Origin: Pseudomonas californiensis
Lineage (GTDB): Bacteria; Pseudomonadota; Gammaproteobacteria; Pseudomonadales; Pseudomonadaceae
Reading direction: 5' to 3'
DNA: 64,000 bases
Assembly (NCBI RefSeq): GCF_021147775.1
Contig: NZ_JAGTPK010000008.1
Location: forward strand, 156,805 to 220,804
Positions 20,467 through 29,852 of the stretch are shown here, in pieces (position 1 is the first letter of the stretch; each line of letters starts with the position of its first letter). The notes beneath the pieces were generated by a model that saw nothing but the letters and a program-made list of their open reading frames with translations, was not told where the DNA came from and did not search any database. Made by a program: the position numbers and the translations under genes.

Positions 20467-20478
20467 GAGGACTGACTC

Positions 20479-21147
20479 ATGACTCAACAGAACACTACCC
20501 AACGTCTGGCTAAAAACCGCCTGTTCAAAACCTGCGCACTGGCCGCGGGCCTGGGCCTGATGTCGCTGCAAGCCTTTGCCGGTGACTCCGCCCTGTACGG
20601 CCCGACCGCACCGAAAGGCTCGACTTTCGTGCGTGTCTATAACGCCAGCAACGCCGAAATCAGCGCCAGCGTCGGCAACACCAACCTCAACGAAGTGGCG
20701 CCACTGGGCAGCACTGCGTTCAGCTTCATGCCGCCAGGTGACTACACCGCCAAGCTGGGCAGCCAGAACGTGCCGGTGAAACTGGCAGGCGACCACTATT
20801 ACACGCTGGTCAACAACGCCAGCGGCAAGCCGCAACTGGTCGAAGAGGCACCGTTCAAGAACAAACAGAAATCCCTGGTTCGTGTTCAGAACCTCAGCGA
20901 CAAATCCCTGACCCTGAAAACTGCCGATGGCAAGACCGAGGTCGTCAAGACCGTGGCTGCCAAAGGTACCGGCGAGCGTGAAATCAATCCGGTCAAAGTC
21001 AGCCTGGCGCTGTACGACGGCGACAAGAAAGTCACCGATGTGAAACCTGTGGCGCTGGAGCGTGGCGAAGCCGCTGTGCTCTACATCACCGGCAGTGGCA
21101 GCAGCCTCTCGCCAGTGTGGGTCAAGCCACCGGTCGCAACCCGCTAA
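20479..21147 (+). CDS. algF: Alginate O-acetylation accessory protein AlgF
   Basis: This 222-residue periplasmic protein has a signal peptide (ending near L-Q-A-F-A-G) and two beta-rich domains. It is required for alginate O-acetylation in the AlgIJF group and carries no recognised catalytic motif. The position between algJ and algA and the length (P. aeruginosa: 216) support the call. Confidence 0.93.
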   Translation: MTQQNTTQRLAKNRLFKTCALAAGLGLMSLQAFAGDSALYGPTAPKGSTFVRVYNASNAEISASVGNTNLNEVAPLGSTAFSFMPPGDYTAKLGSQNVPVKLAGDHYYTLVNNASGKPQLVEEAPFKNKQKSLVRVQNLSDKSLTLKTADGKTEVVKTVAAKGTGEREINPVKVSLALYDGDKKVTDVKPVALERGEAAVLYITGSGSSLSPVWVKPPVATR

Positions 21148-21264
21148 ACGGATCAAGTCAGCCGGCTCAAGGCATCAGCCATGAGCCGGTCGGCGCGGAA
21201 CAAGAACAAGACAGAAACGACAGATACCACGTACAGCCCATATTGAATACTTTGGAGAAACAAG

Positions 21265-22716
21265 ATGATTCCAGTGATTTTGTCAGGCGGTAGCGGTTCA
21301 CGACTCTGGCCGCTTTCGCGTAAACAATTCCCCAAGCAGTTCCTGGCACTGACCGGCGACCACACGCTGTTCCAGCAAACGCTGGAGCGCCTGGTGTTCG
21401 ATGGCATGCAGGACCCGATTGTTGTCTGCAACAAGGAACACCGCTTCATCGTCAACGAGCAACTCGCTGCCCTGAAGCTGCAAACCCAGGCCATCCTGAT
21501 GGAGCCGTTCGGTCGCAACACCGCACCGGCCGTGGCCCTGACCGCCATGAAACTGGTCAACGAAGGCAATGACGGCCTGATGCTGGTCCTGCCTGCCGAC
21601 CACGTGATCGACGATCAGAAAGCACTGCAACGCGCACTGGCGCTGGCAACCGTGGCTGCTGAACGTGGTGAGATGGTGCTGTTCGGCATCCCGGCCAACA
21701 AGCCGGAAACCGGCTACGGCTACATCAAATCCACTGCCGACGCATTACTGCCGGAAGGCGTGAGCCGCGTGTCGCAATTCGTCGAGAAGCCTGACGAAAA
21801 ACGCGCCAAGGAGTTCGTTGAAGCCGGTGGTTACTACTGGAACAGCGGCATGTTCCTGTTCCGCGCCAGCCGCTTCCTGGAAGAGCTGAAAAAGCACGAC
21901 CCTGATATCTACGACACATGCCTGATGACACTTGAGCGCAGCACAGAAGATGGCGACACCGTCGAAATCGACGCGTCGACTTTCGCCTGCTGCCCGGACA
22001 ATTCCATTGACTACGCGGTGATGGAAAAAACCCAACGCGCTTGCGTCGTGCCATTGTCGGCCGGCTGGAGCGATGTCGGCTGCTGGTCTTCGCTATGGGA
22101 AGTGAATGCCAAGGACGCCAACGGCAACGTCACCAAGGGCGACGTTGTCATCCAGGACAGCCGCAACTGCATGATCCACGGCAACGGCAAGCTGGTATCG
22201 GTGATCGGTCTGGACAACATTGTGGTCGTCGAAACCAAGGACGCCATGATGATTGCCCACAAGGACAAGGTCCAGGGCGTCAAGCAGATGGTCAACACCC
22301 TGAACGAACAGGGTCGCACCGAAACCCAGAACCACCTCGAAGTTTACCGTCCGTGGGGCTCCTACGACTCGGTCGACATGGGCGGTCGTTTCCAGGTCAA
22401 GCGCATCTCGGTCAAGCCGGGCGCCTGCCTGTCGCTGCAAATGCACCACCACCGCGCCGAACACTGGATCGTGGTGTCCGGTACAGCGCAGGTGACCTGT
22501 GACGAGAACGTATTCCTGCTCACCGAAAACCAGTCCACCTACATCCCGATCGCCTCGGTGCATCGCCTGAAAAACCCAGGCAAGATCCCGTTGGAGATCA
22601 TTGAAGTGCAATCGGGCAGCTACCTGGGCGAAGACGACATCGAGCGTTTCGAAGATGTCTACGGCCGCTCGGGCGCGCTGGAAGCAGGCGTGAAAACCCA
22701 GACGATCGCGCGTTAA
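21265..22716 (+). CDS. algA: Bifunctional phosphomannose isomerase / GDP-mannose pyrophosphorylase AlgA
   Basis: AlgA catalyses the first and third steps of GDP-mannose synthesis. The 483-residue protein begins with the nucleotidyltransferase signature S-G-G-S-G-S-R-L-W-P-L-S-R-K (residues ~6-19) and has F-V-E-K-P-D in the sugar-binding region. The C-terminal cupin isomerase domain contains Q-M-H-H-H-R-A-E-H-W. It closes the alginate operon 117 bp after algF and is followed by a strong terminator. Confidence 0.97.
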   Translation: MIPVILSGGSGSRLWPLSRKQFPKQFLALTGDHTLFQQTLERLVFDGMQDPIVVCNKEHRFIVNEQLAALKLQTQAILMEPFGRNTAPAVALTAMKLVNEGNDGLMLVLPADHVIDDQKALQRALALATVAAERGEMVLFGIPANKPETGYGYIKSTADALLPEGVSRVSQFVEKPDEKRAKEFVEAGGYYWNSGMFLFRASRFLEELKKHDPDIYDTCLMTLERSTEDGDTVEIDASTFACCPDNSIDYAVMEKTQRACVVPLSAGWSDVGCWSSLWEVNAKDANGNVTKGDVVIQDSRNCMIHGNGKLVSVIGLDNIVVVETKDAMMIAHKDKVQGVKQMVNTLNEQGRTETQNHLEVYRPWGSYDSVDMGGRFQVKRISVKPGACLSLQMHHHRAEHWIVVSGTAQVTCDENVFLLTENQSTYIPIASVHRLKNPGKIPLEIIEVQSGSYLGEDDIERFEDVYGRSGALEAGVKTQTIAR

Positions 22717-22750
22717 CGATCAGCCTGACGGCACGCTGTAACAGTTGAAA

Positions 22751-22801
22751 CCCAACCCCTGCCTGCGTATCCCCATCCGCAGGCGGGGGGTGGGTTTTTT
22801 G
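22751..22801 (+). terminator. Rho-independent terminator of the alginate operon
   Basis: CCCAACCCCTGCCTGCG pairs with CGCAGGCGGGGGGTGGG and is followed directly by six T residues (22795-22800). It lies about 35 bp after the algA stop codon. On the opposite strand it also follows the Rhs gene, but without a T run. Confidence 0.9.
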
Positions 22802-22827
22802 TTCTGGGAAACCCTGTTTCAAGTGTT

Positions 22828-25608
22828 TCAGCTCGCGCGACTGGGCACAGAACGGTTGGATGAAGAGCTGTTGGGACGGTTGGCGAGCACATTGAAGCGG
22901 TCGATTGAAAGCCCATGCATTTCTCCAGCCTTGTCATCGTGCATCTGCGTCACGATATAGGTCCCCCAGAAATCAGCTACCCGGGTCAGCCATGTCTCGA
23001 ATTTACTGAAGCGATGTTTCCAGGATTGATAGGTTGCCTTGAGCTCACTGTTTTGTTGTATCGCTTCTCTGACCACCGCTCGTTGGTACCCAGTCGCCTG
23101 CTCTGAAGACAGCGTGTAGTCCATGTCAAAGGCTGGGTAATAAAAATCATCATTGGTATTCAGCTCGAGGTGCGAGAGCTCATGAATCAATGTCGACATT
23201 TTTGCGACCAGTGAGTTAGCCCGAAACTCCGCGGTAAAAAATATCCGTTTGTGGGTATCTTCTGGAAAGACAAATGCGTACTCGCTGACCGGAGGGCCAT
23301 AGGCATCGCCCTCCAGGTAAACGAGCTGATCTCGCCGCGCTCCTCCCCTCTGATATTGAGACAGTGCGCTGATGATGCTTGTGTAGCCCGCAATCACACC
23401 TGACACAAATACGTTCGACTCGCCCTGTTTGGCCAGTGCTTCGGCACCTACAAACGCCTCAAGCCCAGTCACGTCGCCGCTCGCCAGGCGCGACACCGCT
23501 TTGCGCATCCCACTCAGCCCTTCTTCGATAGCCATATCCAGCGTAAATACCAGGGCGTGCTCTCCTGCGCGCTCCATCTCCTCGATACCGCGATACTTTA
23601 TGGCATAAGTCTTCGTAGCGTTTTTTTCAAAAGAGTCGTTCATTCCTTGATAGACCGTTCCTTGTAGGTCAACTCCGCTGCACACCCTGTTTTTGGCGAA
23701 GCAGAACAGGTTCAACCCATCCACAGTCCCCGCTGGGTCCGGATTGATCCACCTCTGCAGCCACGGCGCGTAATACCTCAGACCGTAGTAATACAAGCCC
23801 GTGGCATCACGCTCCTTGCCGGAATAACGCGCGGTTTTGTAGTTCGCCTCGATGGCATCCCTGCCCGCCCACCAGGACGTTTCGCCGAAGGGGTAATAAC
23901 TTTCCTGACTGATCAGTTGCGCCGTCTCATCCAGCTCAATGGTGCAGGAGCCCAGGTGGTCGGCAAGCGTATAGCGGATCTGATCTTTTTTAACGGCATC
24001 AGACGGCCAGTGCAGTGCTCGCACGCTGCTGCGTCCAGCCTGCGCGATGATGACGTGCAGGGTTTCGCCGGTCGCTGTGTTGGTGCGAATTTCAAGTCCT
24101 GGCAAATAACGGACTTCTGCTGTATGCGTGACAGCTCTGGCTTGCGTGGTTCGCACCTTGCGCAGACGCTGGCCGCTGGCGTCGTAAACGTAACGTTCGC
24201 TGTCGTCGATACCGGCTTCGCGTACTACCGGGTTGACCTGCTGAAGCTGATTGCGACGGTCCCAGCTAAGGGCCTGCCCGGCTCGCAACTGACGAAGATT
24301 GCCATTGGCATCGAACGCAGCGGCGATGTCCTGTTCGTCGGGAATCTGATCGTCGACCACCGGCAAGCTGCGGTTGCCATGGCCCGCGGTCATCAGTGTC
24401 CGGGAATGCGACTGTGAACCACTATGGACCAGCTGCCGCAGATTGCCGCCTGCGTCGTAGTGATAAATCTGTGTGTAATTGCTCAGTTGCGAGGGGTCGG
24501 GCGGGCTTTGGAAACCGGGAGCAGCCGGCCCGCGAGACCCCATTGCGGCTTCGCGTCCCGTGGCCTCGATCAGTTGGTACAGCGTGTCGTACTGATACGT
24601 CGAAACGGCTTCGATGCGCTGATTGGCGAAATAGCGAACCGGCTGAGCGCGATCCTCGATGCGGATAACGTTGCCGACCGGGTCGTAGTCATACAGCAGA
24701 TTCTGCAGAGGTTCATCACTGCCCTTTGCCGACTTCAACGAAAGCAGGCGACCGTCCTCACCGCAATAACGCGCCGTGCTGACCACGCTATTGTCAGCGG
24801 TTTCCGATTCGATTCGGCCCTGTGCGTCGTAATGAATATCCCTGATAAGCGTCCGCTCTGCTTCGCCCTTGAGCTGCAAACGTGCCTCTTTGAGTTGGCC
24901 TGCGACCGTATGTGCCAGAACCTGGATGTTGCCCACTGCATCGGTCTGTTTGATCACCTCCCCCAGCGCGTTGTAGCCCCAGCCTGTCGTTGCACCACCA
25001 CCAGGCTCGCACAGTGCGCAGCGCTGACCTACAGCTTCAGGCCAGTCGGGGATGCCGATACCTTGCAGAAAATGCCGGGTTTGCTCCAGCACACTGCCGG
25101 TGATTTCGAACTCGGCATTCAAGCATGTGCCAGCCGGATCATCGTGGCGAATGACTTGGCCGCACTGGTTGTGAGTGGATAAAACTGAAGTGCCATACTG
25201 CAGCCGCTCCACGCAAGACTCATCTTCAAACACCGCAGTGGGCCTGAGCTTCTTGTCATACTCAACCCGCCGAACGGTGTCTCGGCCGTCCCAGCTCATC
25301 AAGATCTGCCCGCCCATACCCGGCAGCATGATCCGCCAACCTGAGTCCGTGCTTTCGCTTGCCAGCACCTGACCCGAGAGGGAATGAACAGCCGTCAGGT
25401 TGGCAGGCGCACCGTCCGCCCATAGCCGAGGATCCCAGCTGGCAACGAGCCGCCCCGCTGCATCAAACGCCGAACGGCTGATGCGCTTCTCAGGTGGGTC
25501 GATAACTGACCTTCGGCACAGACCAATTGAAGCGATCACTGCCCCTCGGGGATCAAGTTCTGACAACACCGGGGTGCGTCTGTGCAACGTGGCAGCAGTC
25601 ATGTTCAT
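22828..25608 (-). CDS. TccC-type Rhs toxin with C-terminal HEXXH domain
   Basis: This 926-residue protein consists of YD/RHS repeats (residues ~5-600) and the Rhs core. The core contains D-H-L-G-S, Y-Y-P-F-G-E-T, G-K-E-R-D-A-T-G-L-Y-Y-Y-G-L-R-Y-Y and D-P-A-G-T-V-D-G-L-N (core end near residue 640). The N-terminus (H-R-R-T-P-V-L-S-E-L-D-P-R-G) is like TccC/insecticidal toxin C subunits. The last ~280 residues are a separate domain with H-E-L-S-H at 809-813, a zinc protease motif, followed by N-T-N-D-D-F-Y-Y. This arrangement recalls deuterolysin/Asp-zincin proteases. No signal peptide is seen. No immunity gene follows, only the algA terminator. The alternative ATG at 25602 has a better-spaced AGG. 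Toxin function is inferred. Confidence 0.85.
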   Translation of the reverse strand: MNMTAATLHRRTPVLSELDPRGAVIASIGLCRRSVIDPPEKRISRSAFDAAGRLVASWDPRLWADGAPANLTAVHSLSGQVLASESTDSGWRIMLPGMGGQILMSWDGRDTVRRVEYDKKLRPTAVFEDESCVERLQYGTSVLSTHNQCGQVIRHDDPAGTCLNAEFEITGSVLEQTRHFLQGIGIPDWPEAVGQRCALCEPGGGATTGWGYNALGEVIKQTDAVGNIQVLAHTVAGQLKEARLQLKGEAERTLIRDIHYDAQGRIESETADNSVVSTARYCGEDGRLLSLKSAKGSDEPLQNLLYDYDPVGNVIRIEDRAQPVRYFANQRIEAVSTYQYDTLYQLIEATGREAAMGSRGPAAPGFQSPPDPSQLSNYTQIYHYDAGGNLRQLVHSGSQSHSRTLMTAGHGNRSLPVVDDQIPDEQDIAAAFDANGNLRQLRAGQALSWDRRNQLQQVNPVVREAGIDDSERYVYDASGQRLRKVRTTQARAVTHTAEVRYLPGLEIRTNTATGETLHVIIAQAGRSSVRALHWPSDAVKKDQIRYTLADHLGSCTIELDETAQLISQESYYPFGETSWWAGRDAIEANYKTARYSGKERDATGLYYYGLRYYAPWLQRWINPDPAGTVDGLNLFCFAKNRVCSGVDLQGTVYQGMNDSFEKNATKTYAIKYRGIEEMERAGEHALVFTLDMAIEEGLSGMRKAVSRLASGDVTGLEAFVGAEALAKQGESNVFVSGVIAGYTSIISALSQYQRGGARRDQLVYLEGDAYGPPVSEYAFVFPEDTHKRIFFTAEFRANSLVAKMSTLIHELSHLELNTNDDFYYPAFDMDYTLSSEQATGYQRAVVREAIQQNSELKATYQSWKHRFSKFETWLTRVADFWGTYIVTQMHDDKAGEMHGLSIDRFNVLANRPNSSSSNRSVPSRAS

Positions 25609-25794
25609 GGCCTGATCAATTTCATTGAACTATCAAACAGTGTAGGTCGAAAGAACAGCCTGACCTTACATAGCGATCAGCGGCTCAACTTCGGGTGTTC
25701 TATCGGATACCTCTCAGGACTAGTAACTCTGTCAGTCGCAATAAATTTTCATACATGGTTTTTTGAAGCTCCCTCCCGACGCTGGAGAAGAATC

Positions 25795-27483
25795 ATGAAA
25801 GACAGCGACATACATGACAGCGACCATTTGCCTTTCGGTCCAGAATCGGAAGCCCCTAATAGAGGGCCTATCGAAAAAGACGATCGCGGAAATACCGTGT
25901 TTGAAGCGTGTCGGGGAGGTAGTAACGGTAATGGCGTCTGCCTTCCTTTCTGGAACGAGTATCGGGGCACCTGGATGTCCTATTACAAGGGGTGCCGGAA
26001 TCTACGGATTGCCGATTCAATATTGCCGGGAACACATAACTCGGGATATGACAAAAAAGCGCCGTATACCAACAGTCTTGAGACCTGTCAGGATCACCCA
26101 CCTTTTGAACAATTGATGACAGGTATCAGGGTACTGGACCTTAGAGTAAGATTTAATTGGGGCTACCCAGACAAAGATCCCAGACGATTTTCAATTATTC
26201 ACGACTCGGCCTCGGGCCGCACCGTTGAAGTCGACTTCCTTGAGACAGTCCTGAGGTTTCATCGTCACAAACCGGCCCAAGGCAGCGCGACCAAAGAAGT
26301 CGTTATTCTCGACTTTCATGATTTGCAGGAATTTACGCACGAAGCCCACCTGGAACTCCGTGACATCATCAAAAAACGTATCGGTTCAAGTTTGATTCCG
26401 CCCTGGATGAGCGATTTGACCCTTCAGCAGATATGGAACTACGATGGTTTGAACGTCGTGGTCGCGTACCGCAATGATGACCGAGACCCTTTATTCTGGC
26501 CAGGGGTCAATCAACGGTGGATCGGCCATGACACACCTTCAACAGATGAGCTAAAGGACTTCTTGAACGGGGTGGCACACGAAACCAAGCCCTACGACGA
26601 GCTGAGGGCAGCTCAATGTGCAAAATATAATAAATTCCCTCTGTACACACCCGATGACTTCTCTGACAAGGTCATGGACTGGTTTTATCCATACCATGAC
26701 CAAGCCTATATACAAGACTTTTTTATCATCAACACGGATTGGTCCTTGCGCCAACGTCTTGTAGATTGTTGCATCGTTGCCAATGATGACAAGGCGGAAA
26801 GAATAAAAGGTTATTACAGCTATACTATTCCCCAATCAACTGAACACACACTGACGAGCGGCTATCGGGCCTTGATCGCCTACATGGCAAACGCCCACTG
26901 GACAAAGACATTACATCTGCCACTGTCTGCACCCGCTGAAGGTTCACTCCAGATCGTCACTCAAGCGCAGTATTCCACCGAGTTGATAATGGCCCGCTCC
27001 GACTTTCCCGCCGCATCGATAACACTTCGCATGGGAGACATCCTTAATTTCGCGCCGCACCCCGATCCTGGAATCACCTGGCAGCTGCTAGGCCCCCGCT
27101 ACCTGGCTGAAAACAATCAACCCAACATTCCCGTCCCACTGTCACGCGACAAGTTCAGTCGTTACATCCTTGAAGATGGTCACTGGAACAAGAACCTGCA
27201 ACTTCCTCTGCAGGCCCCCGCCTGGAGCATCATCGGCATAACGTCGAGTGCGGGCTACACGTCGACGCTCAGTGGGAACAATCTGCAGCACAAGACTGAT
27301 GTCAGCATCCCCACTGGTTTTCGGGGGGCTTTCATGTTCCATGCGGACACAGGGTTGTGGGAGCAGCTTGAGAAACCAGCAAAAACTCCAGGCTCACGTA
27401 ACAGGCGGTGGAGTTGGAGCGGTCTCCTGACTGCGGTCAAGCGCTGGCTGTTCAAACCCCGCAATCATCGAGACGAATGTTGA
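25795..27483 (+). CDS. PI-PLC X-domain phospholipase-like protein with duplicated C-terminal domain
   Basis: From the ATG at 25795 (GGAG about eight bases upstream) the protein has 562 residues. The PI-PLC-X domain (~55-330) shows both catalytic histidines: H81 in L-P-G-T-H-N-S-G and H136 in I-I-H-D-S-A, together with I-R-V-L-D-L-R-V-R and V-I-L-D-F-H. Two related ~90-residue units follow (H-W-T-K-T-L-H-L-P-L at about residue 365 and H-W-N-K-N-L-Q-L-P-L at about residue 460), perhaps membrane- or sugar-binding. No signal peptide is evident. The family cleaves phosphatidylinositol or its glycosylated forms. It is divergent from the Rhs toxin gene and visibly more AT-rich than the alginate genes. 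Confidence 0.85.
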   Translation: MKDSDIHDSDHLPFGPESEAPNRGPIEKDDRGNTVFEACRGGSNGNGVCLPFWNEYRGTWMSYYKGCRNLRIADSILPGTHNSGYDKKAPYTNSLETCQDHPPFEQLMTGIRVLDLRVRFNWGYPDKDPRRFSIIHDSASGRTVEVDFLETVLRFHRHKPAQGSATKEVVILDFHDLQEFTHEAHLELRDIIKKRIGSSLIPPWMSDLTLQQIWNYDGLNVVVAYRNDDRDPLFWPGVNQRWIGHDTPSTDELKDFLNGVAHETKPYDELRAAQCAKYNKFPLYTPDDFSDKVMDWFYPYHDQAYIQDFFIINTDWSLRQRLVDCCIVANDDKAERIKGYYSYTIPQSTEHTLTSGYRALIAYMANAHWTKTLHLPLSAPAEGSLQIVTQAQYSTELIMARSDFPAASITLRMGDILNFAPHPDPGITWQLLGPRYLAENNQPNIPVPLSRDKFSRYILEDGHWNKNLQLPLQAPAWSIIGITSSAGYTSTLSGNNLQHKTDVSIPTGFRGAFMFHADTGLWEQLEKPAKTPGSRNRRWSWSGLLTAVKRWLFKPRNHRDEC

Positions 27484-27629
27484 AAGGGATGGGCATCGAC
27501 GCGTGCAACCACTGGCATGTGTCCTGATGAAAGCAAGCACAGCGCCTGCGGCACAGACCAACGGCGCATTCGCACACCTCACCCGGCTTTCTGTAGGATG
27601 TCGACTTCTGTCTTAACGAGGTGCGACTC

Positions 27630-28094
27630 ATGCTCATCGGTGCGGTGCTTATCCTGACCTGGCTGATTCTGCTGCTGCGTTATCCGGCCAAGGCACTGCC
27701 CGTATCACTGGCTGCCGCTTTGGGTCTTGGCATCGTGGCCGCCGTCGTGATCTGGCAGGACAGTCGTGAAACACGCCAACTCGAACAGTTGGACATACGC
27801 CTCAGCTACGCTGCGCAGACCTGCCCCGCTGACCGTCCTTTGCACATAATGATCACCAACACCAACAAGGTGTCGCTGCAAGCGCTACGCTGGCGTATTG
27901 CAGCCTACGCGCCTGGCGATACCGTCAATCTGGCAGACAATACCTAGACCTCCGCGCGCTACCGCGGCCCCGGCGATTTACAGGCGAATGCCCAATGGCA
28001 GGACTGTGTGCCGCTGCCTGCGTTGAGAGCGGGTTATCGTCCGCAAACGCTGGAGTTTCGTGCAGAACATCTTCAAGGCAGTTTCTCGGACTGA
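27630..28094 (+). pseudogene. Small membrane protein gene interrupted by an in-frame amber codon
   Basis: Translation from the ATG at 27630 gives a membrane helix-rich N-terminus (L-I-G-A-V-L-I-L-T-W-L-I-L-L-L-R-Y-P and a second helix) and stops at a TAG at 27945-27947 after 105 residues. The same frame then continues for 48 sense codons to a TGA at 28092-28094, giving a well-formed tail (S-A-R-Y-R-G-P-G-D-L... ending L-Q-G-S-F-S-D). This suggests an intact ancestral protein of about 154 residues with a Tyr, Gln or other codon mutated to TAG. GAGG precedes the ATG. The family is unknown to me; such proteins in pseudomonads are often called multidrug transporter-like. Confidence 0.65.
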
Positions 28095-28111
28095 CTCACA
28101 AGGACTCCTAC

Positions 28112-28930
28112 ATGCCCATTGCTCTCATTACAGGCTGTTCCAGCGGGATCGGCCGTGCGCTGGCCGACGCGTTCAAGGCCACCGGCTACGAAGTGTGGGC
28201 CACCGCCCGCAAGGCAGATGACGTTGCAACACTCAGCGCAGCCGGGTTCATCGCCGTGCAACTGGATGTCAACGACGCCATGGCGCTGGAACAACTGGCC
28301 GCCGGGCTTGAGCACAGCGGGCTGGATGTATTGATCAACAACGCGGGGTACGGCGCCATGGGTCCGCTGCTGGATGGCGGCGTCGAAGCTTTGCAGCGGC
28401 AGTTTGAAACCAATGTGTTTTCAATCGTTGGCGTCACCCGGGCGTTGTTTCCGGCGCTGCGACGCAACAAAGGCCTGGTGGTGAATATTGGCAGCGTGTC
28501 GGGGGTGCTGGTCACACCGTTTGCCGGGGCTTACTGCGCATCGAAAGCCGCTGTGCATGCGCTGAGTGATGCGCTTCGTCTGGAGCTGGCACCCTTTGGT
28601 GTGCAGGTCATGGAGGTGCAGCCGGGTGCTATCGCGACCAGTTTTGCAAAAAACGCCAGTCACGAAGCCGAACAGTTGATCAGCGAGCAATCGCTCTGGT
28701 GGCCGATCCGCGAAAGCATTCGTGCCCGCGCCAAGGCATCTCAGGACAACCCGACCTCCGCCACCGACTTCGCGGGCGACTTGCTCAAGGCCGTCCAGCA
28801 AGCCAACCCTCCCCGCCTGCTGCGCCTGGGCAACGGCTCGCGGATTCTTCCGATGATGGCCTGGTTGTTGCCCAAGGGGCTGCTTGAGAACGGCTTGCGC
28901 AAGCGCTTCGGGCTGAATACCGCGTTATAA
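28112..28930 (+). CDS. Short-chain dehydrogenase/reductase
   Basis: This classical SDR of 272 residues has the NAD(P)-binding motif T-G-C-S-S-G-I-G-R at the N-terminus, N-N-A-G-Y-G, and the active-site Y141-x3-K145 (Y-C-A-S-K) with an upstream serine. AAGGA precedes the ATG. It starts 17 bp after the end of the interrupted gene and may have been co-transcribed with it. The substrate cannot be read from the sequence; a family of retinol- or steroid-like oxidoreductases shows this pattern. Confidence 0.9.
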   Translation: MPIALITGCSSGIGRALADAFKATGYEVWATARKADDVATLSAAGFIAVQLDVNDAMALEQLAAGLEHSGLDVLINNAGYGAMGPLLDGGVEALQRQFETNVFSIVGVTRALFPALRRNKGLVVNIGSVSGVLVTPFAGAYCASKAAVHALSDALRLELAPFGVQVMEVQPGAIATSFAKNASHEAEQLISEQSLWWPIRESIRARAKASQDNPTSATDFAGDLLKAVQQANPPRLLRLGNGSRILPMMAWLLPKGLLENGLRKRFGLNTAL

Positions 28931-28966
28931 GAATCAGACATCCCTGCGGGCCGCACACAGTCCTCT

Positions 28967-29830
28967 TCAACCCCTGGTCAGCGGGTTGACGATTACCGTG
29001 CAGGTCATGCCGGCGGCCAGCAAAACGTCCTCCGGCACCTGGTCCAGATGAATGCGCACCGGAACTCGTTGCGCCAGGCGCACCCAGTTGAACGTCGGAT
29101 TGACGTCGGCGATCAATTCCCGGCTTTCAGGATTGTCCCGGTCATAAATGCCGCGGGCGATACTTTCAACGTGTCCCTTGAGGACCTGGCCGCTCATCAG
29201 TTGCATATCGGCAGGGTCACCGATGCTCAGATGGGGCAACTTGGTTTCTTCGAAGAAGCCATACACCCAGAACGAATTCATGTCGACGACGGCCATTTTA
29301 GCCTCCCCCAGACGTGCGTAGTCACCACGGTGCACGTTCAGGTTGGTGACATAACCATCCACGGCGGCGAGCACGCGGGTGCGTGACAGGTCAAGTTCGG
29401 CAGCCTCGAGTTGCGCCTGCGCCAGTTGATAATCGGCCAGCGCGGAAGAAGCAATGGTGCTTGCGTCGTCACGGTTTTCCGCTGAAATCACCTGCTCGTC
29501 CATGTCGGCACGGCGTCTGGCGTTCAGTTTGCGCATTTCCCAGGTAGCCTTGCGCGAGGCCAGCAGCGCCTGCGCCTGTTTGACGGCAATGACGTAATGC
29601 TCAGGATCAATCTGCATCAACAGATCGCCCTGTTTCACCCGCTGGTTGTCATGCACCGGCACGGCAACCACCGTGCCGGACACATCAGCAGCCACATTGA
29701 TGATGTCGGCGCGAACCCGCCCGTCACGGGTCCAAGGCGTGTCCATGTAATGAACCCACAAGGTACGACCGATCCACAGGGCAATGGCCAGAACCAACAG
29801 CGTAGCGATCAGACTGAAAAGCTTTTTCAT
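28967..29830 (-). CDS. HlyD-family periplasmic adaptor of the FUSC efflux pump
   Basis: This 287-residue membrane fusion protein has one N-terminal membrane helix (F-S-L-I-A-T-L-L-V-L-A-I-A-L-W), a lipoyl/barrel-sandwich half (V-A-A-D-V-S-G-T-V-V-A-V-P-V), a short coiled-coil hairpin and the second barrel half. It links the inner-membrane FUSC transporter to the NodT-type outer-membrane channel, as AaeA does for AaeB. It is the last gene of the four-gene minus-strand operon. Confidence 0.9.
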   Translation of the reverse strand: MKKLFSLIATLLVLAIALWIGRTLWVHYMDTPWTRDGRVRADIINVAADVSGTVVAVPVHDNQRVKQGDLLMQIDPEHYVIAVKQAQALLASRKATWEMRKLNARRRADMDEQVISAENRDDASTIASSALADYQLAQAQLEAAELDLSRTRVLAAVDGYVTNLNVHRGDYARLGEAKMAVVDMNSFWVYGFFEETKLPHLSIGDPADMQLMSGQVLKGHVESIARGIYDRDNPESRELIADVNPTFNWVRLAQRVPVRIHLDQVPEDVLLAAGMTCTVIVNPLTRG

Positions 29831-29852
29831 CCAGAGGTTCTCGAACCAGACT

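Noticed and set aside
25582..25794. Longer start of the PI-PLC gene at 25582
   Set aside because: It would overlap the divergent Rhs start and consume the promoter region; the ATG at 25795 has a proper ribosome site and begins the family-like sequence.
22717..28000. tRNA-borne integration or insertion-sequence boundaries around the Rhs/PI-PLC pair
   Set aside because: I found no tRNA gene, transposase, integrase or direct repeat at the edges.
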